Below, one piece after another: positions 9,622 to 19,130 of a DNA stretch of 28,934 nt. Numbering within the stretch: position 1 is the first letter of the stretch; the number at the start of each line of letters is the position of its first letter. The notes below the pieces were generated by a model, which was not told the DNA's origin, did no database searches, and saw only the letters and a program-made list of their open reading frames with translations. The position numbers and the translations under genes are program-made. The DNA is from Ministeria vibrans ATCC 50519 (taxonomy: Eukaryota > Opisthokonta > Filasterea): positions 1-28,934 of the forward strand of contig CALSCP010001243.1 in the NCBI GenBank assembly GCA_943704425.1, written 5' to 3'.

Positions 9622-12600
9622 ATGGCCGACCACAACGCCAACCTCAATGACGAACTTTTGCGTTCGGCGGCGTTTCTGTGCGATTGTCACAATGCAGACC
9701 CCGACGTTGTGAAACACAAGCTTAATGCCAACGCAAATCTCCACCTGATCACGCATGCGACGCCCACAACCAACGCGCCATTCCCTTACATCATCGCTCG
9801 CGGCAGCGCGTGTGAATACCGCGGAAAGGAATGTATCCCTTGCTTTGTCTCAGCCTCTGGTACAGTTTCATTCTCACATGTCATGGTGGATCTCTGTGCC
9901 TTCGTTGCTCCGCCCTTCAACGGCATCGACGGCAAAGTGCACGCTGGCTTCTACAATGCCTTCAACTCCATGCCCTTGGCCTTCCTGGACCGCACGATAC
10001 GAGATGGTCTCCCGATTGATGACGCGATGCCCAACGGTGAGCGATTGCCGGTACACCTCTTTCTGTGCGGGCACTCGCTTGGCGCGGCTCTTGCCCAACT
10101 CATGTGTGCGTGGCTTATTAATGGTAAGCGCCATGCGATAGAGATACCTGTCTCTATCTATCTATCTCTCCCTCTCTCTCCCTCTCATGAGCTCTCTTCA
10201 TCTCATACACACACACATAATTTTATTCCTCATTCTCTATTTGGTATTCTTCTCTCCTTCTGCAGTGCCTGGGATGGGTGCCCAGTGCAAAAACCGCGTC
10301 ACCATGCTCGGCCTCGGGTCTCCCTTGGTTGGCGACAAGGAGTATGCCTCCTCGTACGACCTTCGCTGCCAAGAGTATGGTGTGCGGAACTTCCAGTTCA
10401 TTCACAAGGACGACATTGTGCCTGCCATGATCCACGTTGTGCACGCGACGCTCTCATCCCTCGAGACCGACTCTTCCGACTCCACCACCAACTCCAACAA
10501 CACCTCCAACAACACCTCCACTGCCACCTCCGTTGCCAACTCATTGAAGAAGGAAGCGCAAAAGATGCTCCCAGCACTGCTCAACGTTATATCAGCAGAC
10601 AGCACGATACTCCAAACAATGGGAAGCATGATCCCTTCCTTGGCGCAGTTCGTTGGCCGCTGCCTGCGAATTTTCATCGAGTCGAATCTCGCCGTGTTTG
10701 ACGCCCATCGCTCTGGTGCTTACTGCATCCATGAGCTCGAACCGCTTTCGACTTGCGCCGCTGCCACCATCGCCGCCACCGCGGAGCGATTCACTCTGCT
10801 CGACTACACTCAGCTGCTGGCACGTCTCGAGCAGCATCGCCAACGGAGCTTTGATTTCGTCATGCTCCAACACCACCTCTGCCACAACTACGTTAAGCAC
10901 ATCTGTCGCAACCCACACGACCACGACGTCGGCTGTCCTGTGCAAACGCTCACGTCCATTCTGCCTCGCATCACTGGTCTCGCGCCCCACGGCAGCTTCA
11001 AGTCTCCGATGCCAGGCATTAAGTCGCGTGGCCGTTTCTCGCACTACATTGTGCTCAGTGGCAGTGGTCTCGACGCTGTCACCACAGTCAGACTGGTCCC
11101 GCAGATGTCCGAACCCGCGCCGGTGCGAGAGTTTGTGCCCGAGCCGAACACAACCTACACGCAGCTCGCGATTTTCTACGTGGACCGCGACGACTCGAGT
11201 CTCGACAACGCCCCCGTCAAACTCGTCTCCCCATTTGGCACTACCTCTAGTACGCTTCCTGGTGGCATCCGCACACAGGTGCCCCTGCTTAACGACGGCG
11301 TCAACCTGACTGCGGGCCGTATTGCCGTCAACAACCTCCCTCCCTTGCAGCTCTTCTTTTTTGCGCAGTTTATGACGCTGGTCGATGTCGACACGTCACG
11401 CAAGCAGGACGTGTCGCTGCTGCTGGACTGTATGGAGACGTACGGTGCCCAACTTGACGGCATTCCAAAGCTGAAGACGGAAATGGAGCTGCTGCTCAAG
11501 AAGGTGCGCAGTGAACAGGGCCGACATGCAGACATTGCCCAAATCCTCAAAGAGATGGATGCCGTCTTCTACGAAAAGGCGATCAAGGAGATTCAGGAAA
11601 GGAGGGAGGCATACTCTCCGCTTGTGAGTGTCACCAAACAAGTCCACGGCGCTCTGGAGACGCTGGAGGAGCCACGTTGGACTCTGTCACCTGAACCGGC
11701 CCATGGCAAGCAGCTGCAGGCGGAGACGACGACGACGACTCGGCTTGAAGCACTTGCGAGGGCACGGGATGCGGAAGCGGTTGCCTACGCATCTCTGCGC
11801 ACAATACGAGATCCGTTTGAAAGCCCTCAAGGCGCTCCTGCCACCGCCGAAGCTGGCGGCGGCGAGGTCGGCCGCCCCACCATCGTGAAAGCCATGTCCG
11901 ACTCTGTTCCGACCCTGCTTCGCGCGTACACGCGCCTTGCCAGGCCCTCCTTGAAGTTTCTCACACACCCGCTCCGTATTTTCGGGCTGGTGCTGTTGGG
12001 AGTGGTTATTGCTGCTGCGACGATTGGCTGTGCAGTCGCTGCCATGGCTGCCATGGCGGTAGTGGAGGTGGCTGGGGCTGTTCTCGCCGGAGGGGCTGCC
12101 ATAAGCGCCGGTGCGGCGGCGGCGGTGGGCAGTGTGATCACGGCTGCGCTCGTTGCCCTTGCTGTGCACATCGGCAAAGCCTTGAAGGCCCTTGACCATG
12201 ACTACTACACGGCTCTCGCCGATGTTGGGTCTCGCTTGGGCATTGACATGAGCGCACGTCCGTCTGGAATGTACTTCTCTGAGGCGGTCATTGTGCAAGT
12301 GCTCAAGGGCAGCTTTGGGTTTGCCGACTCGCACGACCTTCTCAAGTTTATTCGCACTGACCCCACCACCGTCAAGCACCGTCTCCTTTTGCTCTGCCCA
12401 AACGACGGCTCTAAAACGTGTCCTTCCCGGATCTTCGAAAAAGTCAAACCTACATCTGAGCTGCGACTCGCCGAGTTTTTGCATCAGGTAATAATTGTAA
12501 AAGGTTGCTTCAGTTTCTTGTTCACATTTTGTATCGTTAAATGTGCCGTAGGTGTACATTATGTATGAGCTGCGGGATGTGCTGTCCAAGGTGGTGCTTG

Positions 12601-13491
12601 TGGGCATCACCGGCGAAAGCAAATGCGGCAAGACGACGCTGATGGAGCGAATGAGATGCGAGGGCCGCCATGGGCTCGTCCAGGGCAGCACGACGGAGAA
12701 CACGGTTGACGTGGCTGCGTACATGCTGCACATGGAACCAAGCGAAACTTGCAAGGGCGGCCCAGTCCGTGACTTCCTCTTTATCGACTTTCCTGGCTTT
12801 ACCGACCCCCGCGTAGAGATTGCGGGGGCACTGAACCACTTTGGCGGCATGCTCGACATGGCGATTGTGCTGACAAAGAGCACGGGTCCCGCGGACCAGA
12901 CGCGGCTCCAAGTGGCCGCGCTGCTCCGACGCAAGATTCCCATGCTCGTGTGCCACCACCGGGCCGACGAGATCTTACAGCGTCCCGCTGATGCGACGGG
13001 CCCTCCTCCCCGCCCCAGCTTTTCGCTCAGCAATCCAGAATCGTTTGCTGCGCCAGCGCAGTCCATTCGCTCCAAGGCGGATTTCGACGCCAAAATTGCC
13101 GCCAACCAGAGTCTCTTGCTTCCTCCAGGAGACGGACTCCGCGAGATCGCTGACATTTTTCTGATACAGAAGGTAGAAACACTAACCTTTCGATGGTCAC
13201 ACTCATCATACTATTCGATTATAGGCGACTGTCTTTGCAGGGACTGTGCCCACGAGTATTACCGAGACGGAATTTGCGACAATTTGCAGAGAGCGGGACA
13301 TTTGGGGAGTCGGCGATTTGCTGACTAAGTGGCTTGTGCCAGCACTGGGAGACTACGGCTTCATTGACGCAGAACGTGATGCGGTGCTCAGAGCTGAAGT
13401 GATGGGCATGAGCGCACGAGAGGCTGAGACTGCCGAGGGCGAGGGCGAGCCGGAGGGTGCACGACCGGCGCGTGAAGCCCCCACTGAGTGA
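9622..13491 (+). CDS. Class 3 lipase / hydrophobic segment / P-loop GTPase fusion (4 exons, 1203 aa)
   Basis: Exons are 9622-10123, 10266-12487, 12552-13172 and 13225-13491; each junction has GT-AG ends and keeps one frame. The N-terminal third is a class 3 (fungal-type) lipase: 'VHAGFYNAF' leads to the nucleophile elbow GHSLG (Ser152), followed by 'GLGSPLVGD' (183-190) and 'HKDDIVP' (214-220), where Asp217 is the likely triad acid; His315 is a candidate base. A Gly/Ala-rich hydrophobic stretch (about 737-803) could form a membrane hairpin. The C-terminal domain has a Walker A/G1 motif GESKCGKT (929-936) and a G3 motif DFPG (987-990). The G4 position reads HRAD (1044-1047) rather than NKxD, so guanine specificity is uncertain. 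The end is Glu-rich and low complexity. Predicted activity is hydrolysis of acylglycerol or phospholipid ester bonds, perhaps gated by nucleotide binding at a membrane; the coupling is inference. Confidence 0.85.
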
Positions 13492-13509
13492 GAGAGTGTG
13501 TGTTTGTGT

Positions 13510-13620
<111 letters not shown>

Positions 13621-13933
13621 NNNNNNNNNNNNNNNNNNNNNNNNNNNNNNNNNNNNNNNNNNNNNNNNNNNNNNNNNNNNNNNNNNNNNNNNNNNNNNNN
13701 NNNNNNNNNNNNNNNNNNNNNNNNNNNNNNNNNNNNNNNNNNNNNNNNNNNNNNNNNNNNNNNNNNNNNNNNNNNNNNNNNNNNNNNNNNNNNNNNNNNN
13801 NNNNNNNNNNNNNNNNNNNNNNNNNNNNNNNNNNNNNNNNNNNNNNNNNNNNNNNNNNNNNNNNNNNNNNNNNNNNNNNNNNNNNNNNNNNNNNNNNNNN
13901 NNNNNNNNNNNNNNNNNNNNNNNNNNNNNNNNN
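13621..13933. other. Assembly gap (313 N)
   Basis: The bases are undetermined. The gap separates the end of the lipase-GTPase region from DNA of subtelomeric character. The sequences on either side are therefore linked only by scaffolding, and the gap length may be an estimate. Confidence 0.99.
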
Positions 13934-14036
13934 CTATTTTGAGTCTAAACACTCCTTCCCGAACGGTTCTGCCACTACCGAACGCCCGGCAATCCACACA
14001 GGCGTTTGCTGGGGAAGGAAGAAATGAATAAAACTG

Positions 14037-14076
14037 AACCCTAGCCCTAACTCTAACCCTAACCCTAACCCTAACC
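14037..14076. repeat. Interstitial telomeric array (CCCTAA)n
   Basis: About six CCCTAA-type units, two of them degenerate (CTAGCC and CTCTAA variants), lie on the plus strand about 100 bp after the assembly gap. The degenerate units are on the gap side and the perfect ones lie next to the subtelomeric repeat unit. The orientation is that of a left chromosome end whose body continues to the right. Confidence 0.95.
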
Positions 14077-14744
14077 GAGACATGAACTATACGATTGTAT
14101 TCAGACGTTTAACACATACTCAAGCAGCTTATGAGGCCCACCCAGGATACATCGCGCCCTCTCCTCTCTAATTCTCTACTCCCATTTCTCTCTCACTCTT
14201 ACAAGAGGGTCTGCAAGTTAAGACAAACATATTTCTCTCATTCCACCGCAACGCCAGTCTACTCATGACAGCCAACACCACACCACCCATCCCAAGGTGA
14301 ATACAACACGCAAGCCACAAACATAACCATCGCTGTAAGCTCGCACTCACACGACAGCATAACACCAATGCTAGCAGAGCACAACAAACGCCAAAGTCGC
14401 AGTCACACACATTCGCGTTACGTCTAGGGCAGCGCCAGTCTCATCACAAAGCAAACGACTATTCTCGTGACACACTGCGAACATTATCACCTAACCTTAA
14501 CCGAGACATGAACTTTACGATTGTATTCCGACGTTATTACACATACTCAAGCAGCTTATGAGGCCCACCCAGGATACATTGCGCCCTCTCCTCTCTAACT
14601 CTCTACTCCCATTTCTCTCTCACTCTTACAAGAGGGTCTACAAGTCAAGACAAACATATTTCTCTCATTCCACCTAACCTTAACCGAAACATGAACTTTA
14701 CGATTGTATTCAGACGTTTAACACATACTCAAGCAGCTTATGGG
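14071..14744. repeat. Subtelomere-like repeat, three copies
   Basis: A unit starting CTAACC(TT)AACCGA(G/A)ACATGAAC and ending near 'TCTCTCATTCCACC' is present at 14071-14247, at 14491-14674 and, truncated, at 14675-14744. Copies 1 and 2 are nearly identical over about 175 bp (shared 'CAAGCAGCTTATGAGGCCCA' and 'TCTTACAAGAGGGTCTRCAAGT'). Copies 2 and 3 are tandem (about 183 bp apart). A 243-bp CA-rich insert with no coding sequence separates copies 1 and 2. Copy 3 breaks off after 'CAGCTTATGGGG' directly at a telomeric array. This arrangement of telomeric seeds joined to a repeated unit is typical of subtelomeres. Confidence 0.9.
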
Positions 14745-14769
14745 GTTAACCCTAACCCTAACCCTACAC
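14745..14769. repeat. Interstitial telomeric array (CCCTAA)n
   Basis: Three to four CCCTAA units follow the truncated third copy of the subtelomere-like repeat, in the same orientation as the other arrays. The DNA to the right is unrelated to the repeat unit and leads toward the 2OG-oxygenase gene. Confidence 0.93.
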
Positions 14770-15539
14770 CCTCTGGACCTCCCTTCTTTTCTTTTGAAAC
14801 GTCTTCGTTACCCTTTTTTACTGCGCAAGGCTCATTTCCATCACTTGCACACGAGTAGAGCGCCACTTGCCACCCTTCTCGCCGCCCGCAGACGACGAGT
14901 TCCGCAATTTTCCCGCGGTCTCTTTACGGACTCTCCGCGAATCTTCTCTTGAAAGCCGCGGATTGCTCTTCCGGGGCTCTAGAGCCTCGTTTTTTCGCTC
15001 ACGAGTCACGACGTGCCTACCGACACTGTCATTGGCGGCATCCCTGCCGCCTATCTTGTTCGCGCTTCCTCGTGTCGTAAACCCCTTATCAGAAAACCCT
15101 TTCAAGTTCTTCAAGAGGTCTTTTCAAGTCGTCCCCTAAAGCTCCAACGGTATCCACTCCCTTCATCGCAAATGAGGCAAACCGTCCAGCGACAGACATT
15201 TACCTGGAGTCCTTTCGGCAGGGACTCTCCGCCCCGTCGTACACAACGTCGTTTTTCTTCTCGAAAGAATAGGGTTGGTGCCCGCGCCTCGCTCTTCTTG
15301 CACTACCACACTCCGGCGGAAGCCCCTCCACTGCAAGCTTTGAACCCCTACTTTGGGTGCTCTAAAGAATGAAAGGACTAAACGTCTTTTGTCAGTGTAA
15401 TTGTTATTCAACTTTTGAGAAGCCCATCTGAAGCAGACTGACCAAAGCTATCTATTCGAGACCTGATGATTCATTTTATTGAGAGAGAAAAAAGTGTTGG
15501 AAGCGCTGTTGGCTGGCAGATCTATGACTCTGCCGCAGG
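14770..15539. other. Coding-like relic and intergenic DNA
   Basis: No intact gene was found. Between about 14867 and 15272 the plus strand shows protein-like sequence broken over frames: one frame reads '...VVNPLSENPFKFFKRSFQ' and stops at 15139, while an offset frame from about 15140 reads 'APTVSTPFIANEANRPATD' and onward to a TAG at 15270-15272. A short overlap with no room for an intron suggests a frameshifted remnant. I do not recognise a family. The remainder (15273-15539) is the 3' flank of the minus-strand oxygenase gene. Confidence 0.3.
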
Positions 15540-18500
15540 TTAGTTGGCATTGTCCTCATCGTCTACATACGTATACGTAGCACGTTCAGACACCTCGGAT
15601 GTTTTCGAGCATGCAGCGCTGGGACACGGCGAAGGCCCAAAAATGGCACTGGCTTCTTCGTGAGTGTTCAGAGTTTGCAACACCTCACGTGCCTTGTCGC
15701 GCTCTTCAACCTGCTTGGCATATCTGCTCTCAAGAAGCCCGTGCTGATCGCGCGTCTTCTGCACCCGTACATACGCCTTCGCACCGAGACCTGCAGCCTC
15801 AAACGTGGCAGAGTAGCCGGACAGGTCACGTGAAGACGTCATGCTCTCGGTCTTGGCAAACTCCTTTGCTAGCTTCCGCGCATTGCTGATGCTGCCTAGT
15901 CCTTTCATGACAAATGCATCGTCAGGGCCACGCAGAAACTCTTGCAGAGCAGGGTGGTTCAAGGTGCGAGCGCTGGGCATACACCACGAGAACACGGGAG
16001 GCGCACTGGGGGTGTCTTGCTCCAAGAGGTGTACAAGTCGTTCGTGCAGCAGGCAGAGCACACGGCGCTGAAGAAGGTAAAATTTCGATTTACCTTCTGA
16101 CATGACCGCGGAGATGGTGCGCCGTACGTCAGCTAGACTCTCTTGGGCGGCAGTTTTAGCTGCACTGATAGCTACGTCGTCGGCTCCGAGGCGCACCCCT
16201 AACGTAAGACGCGCTCGCACGTCTTCGACGACATCGGGACGCGAGAGAATGAGCTTCCCGCAGTCTTGTGCGATAATGGAGGCATGGTCTCCTTCACGCT
16301 CAAGCAGCTGGAACACAAAGTGCGTGGCGTCGCGTACGCTGAAGCCTTCGCTTTGTACGGCACATCGGACACGGTCAGCAATAGGACCAACGGGCCACTC
16401 GCCGGCAACGGCAACCTCGGTACATATCTGGCAAGCATTGTATGATACGAGCATCCTGCCGTCGTCCTCGGTCATGCTGTCCCACACACGCACAATGATG
16501 GCACGGATGCGCGCCACAGCTTTTGCATCGTCGCTTAGCGACAACACATCTTCCGCAAGTGCTTCCAAGAGAACAAGAGGCACGCGGTAGCCATACCGTG
16601 TGTTTTGTTGCTGCAGCACAACGAACTCAAGCATCGCATCCACAAGAGACGGCGGGTTCCAGTGCAGCTGAGAAAGTTGCTCGACAAAAATCTCAAGGTC
16701 GATCGCGCAGGCAAACACATCACCTCTGTCGTTCGACGTCTGTGTACCCACAATTAGGTACTCCCGAACAAACCGCTCGCAAAACGCCGCGTCTGTGGGA
16801 CCGTCGGAGAAAAACAGCGTGATCAATTTGTCGATGCTATCGGACGAGTTGACCACAGCCTCAGGAGAGCTAGTGACGGCGTCAAACAGCACGAGAGCAT
16901 CCCGTCGCTTTTTAGCATCATCTTTCCCAGCAGCAACCAGAGCCATGGCAGCATCCATGCTGGCTGCCATAAAAAATGGCACTACCTGCGTGCTCCTCAG
17001 CAGCACCAGCATAGCACGGTGATAGACGGTGTCCTTCGACGGGCCTGAATTGCCCATGTACTCCTCCTCGTTCCCGTCCTCGCCCACACCCCAAAAGTCC
17101 GCGTTGGCATCTCCTGGTGTTTTGATCAGCTCCGAGTCTATGACGGTCCCAAGACAGACCCCGCTTTCCGTGTACCACGTGCTCTCACGCGAAGTATCCA
17201 CAACTTCCCACGACGGACTCACTGCACCGCCACGTGCACACTTCTTAGGACGGCACCCTTTCGCCACAAGCATCCTAACCCCTCTCCCCGGATTTCCTGC
17301 CATCATGTCCACGCGTTTAAGGTTCACCAAAAACACCTGAACGTCGTCATCATCGTCCAAGCGCTTGCTGACGGCCTGCACAAACTTTAGCATTGCCCTT
17401 TCGCGTCCTTTCAGGCAAGACAATCCCTTCACTGCCGATAGTTCCGTGTACTGCAAATCAAAAAAGAAAAAGACAAAGAGGAACAACAAAGGTACAACAC
17501 AACATTGAGTACCAGTAATTTAGCACGAGAAATCTATTATGCTGGTGTGCTTACCTTGTGCTCCAGAGGCATGGCCAAGACTGGATGCTGGACGGAGTCC
17601 CACTCCTGCAACACAAGCACTGCCTGCTTGACCGCTTCGCCGTGCGACAGCGACGGAGCCGCCACACGGTCGCCGGTCCACACAATGTTGTACACAACGG
17701 CAAGGCGCTGTCCATTCGTCAGTGGCTCGACTTCGTGCTCGACGTCCGCGTAGTGAGCACAGTAGTTGCACCCAAAAGCGGCGGTGTCACCTGCGCCGAA
17801 CGTGTGCTTGTACGTCTTGCGTTGGTGGTAGGCAATGAGGGCGCCTCCGGTGCAGTTCGATGCAAGCTGGATTACCAGCGTTGCAAACATGCCGTCCTCT
17901 TTCTCGGTGTCTCGGTGGCGCAGGAAGAAGTCCCCTTCACGATAAAGTAGCAGTTTGTAGGGGTGTGCCTCGACGGACGTGCCAGCGCCAAGCTCAGCGG
18001 CGACAGTGCGAGCAAACGCAGCCACGGCGCTCTCCCACGCAGGGTTCTCAAAGCGGAAGTGGGCAGGATCGATGTCGCGTGACTTGCGGACTGTCTCGTC
18101 GTAGACAGTGGCAAGACCGCGGCCGTGCGGAGACGCCACACTGTTGGACACAAGAAACGCCAAAGTCTCGTCGTCCGTCAGCGGGAGCGGGATGCGACGT
18201 TCGTGCACCACCAGGCCCGGGTACCCCGGAAGCTGTGGCGCATGTCCTCCAACACAGACCTGCAGAGGGGGTGTTTTGTTTTGTTTTTTAATTTTGGGAA
18301 AATAATACGGAGTTGAGAGGGGATGATTTCACAATTTTGGAAAATGAATGCTTACTCTCCCAGCAGCCAGCAAGCCCGACCGCTCGAGGCAGGCATTCAG
18401 TGTGTTAATGGTCTCGTCGACGCCCGCGGAGCGCACAATGATTGCCTTGGTCTTCTTTGTCTTGGACCTCTTAAAAGCGGAGGCGATCGTCTCGTCCCAG

Positions 18501-18607
18501 CTAGCCGCCCGCTTTAGCGGGGCCGCCGGTGCCACGGCAGCAGCTGCAGACGAAGACGACGACGACGACGATGAAGCTTCCGCTGTACTTGTTTTGTGAC
18601 TGGCCAT
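15540..18607 (-). CDS. 2-oxoglutarate/Fe(II)-dependent dioxygenase, prolyl-4-hydroxylase-like, with long unassigned C-terminus (3 exons, 955 aa)
   Basis: Exons run 18607-18356, 18259-17555 and 17450-15540, with GT-AG introns of 96 and 104 bp, both in phase 0. The N-terminus has a Ser run and an Ala run, then a basic patch 'KRSKTKKTK' that could be a nuclear signal. The catalytic domain (about 85-285) has the double-stranded beta-helix signature: 'YKLLLYREGDFF', the HxD pair His199/Asp201 in 'RHRDTEK', the distal iron ligand His259 in 'DVEHEV' and the 2-oxoglutarate-binding Arg269 in 'NGQRLAVVYN'. All three iron ligands and the Arg are kept, so it should be active. The remaining 636 residues are mostly helical, carry an Asp-rich patch ('DDDDD') and match nothing I know. 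The substrate is unknown; protein hydroxylation is the family's usual reaction. Confidence 0.85.
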
Positions 18608-19130
18608 TTCAGCTTCGCAAGAAAAGAAATAAATTATCTGAATTCTGAGTAGAAAAAAAGGAAGTGAAAAGTTTCAAAGATTTAATTATTCTAATTATTT
18701 TTTGTTTTCATTTTCGTGAAAAGTTTATTGTTACGAAATTGTTACAGAGAGACTTTAAACCCTTATTACATATGTCTTTAAAGATCTCATCCCGTTTGTC
18801 CTTTTTGGGGATGATGTGAGTGCGGCGAAATACATGGATGTACAAGTACTTGGGGAAGGTGCTTGGAAGGTACTTGTTCAAAAAGAGAATGATAAATTTG
18901 CCTATAGGCTGAGTACCGTCTGCCGAACGCTCGAATAATCCTGGTAACCAACTTCTATATAGACAAAGTATACGAGAAACGGCCTGACTCTGCGTATCCC
19001 CAGTATATCCATGCCAGCTAATCCTTCGATGATCGCTTTGTGTCAACAGGCTAATAGGGTGTTCGTTGTGTCCGCCGTATGGTGTGTGTGTTCAGATACA
19101 TAATAATAATAATAATAGTAATTCACTACT
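18608..19130. other. AT-rich intergenic stretch with an ATG-less open frame
   Basis: This is the upstream region of the oxygenase and the 3' flank of the transporter. It contains a minus-strand frame (19043-18708, about 111 codons) without any in-frame ATG. The translation looks moderately protein-like ('QAVSRILCLYRSWLPGLF', then 'FLNKYLPSTFPKYLYIHVF') but I see no motif or flanking exon. It may be a relic of a gene or mobile element, or chance. A short AAT microsatellite lies at about 19100-19118. Confidence 0.3.

Noticed and set aside
11687-13156. 489-codon open frame on the minus strand
   Set aside because: It is antisense to the lipase-GTPase gene, crosses its 12488-12551 intron, begins without domain support and shows no motif; the sense strand carries the lipase and P-loop signatures.
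12552-13328. Separate GTPase gene starting at 12552
   Set aside because: The frame there begins with GTG directly after a TAG splice acceptor, and splicing from 12487 continues the lipase frame without a stop, so it is an exon of the fusion rather than its own gene.
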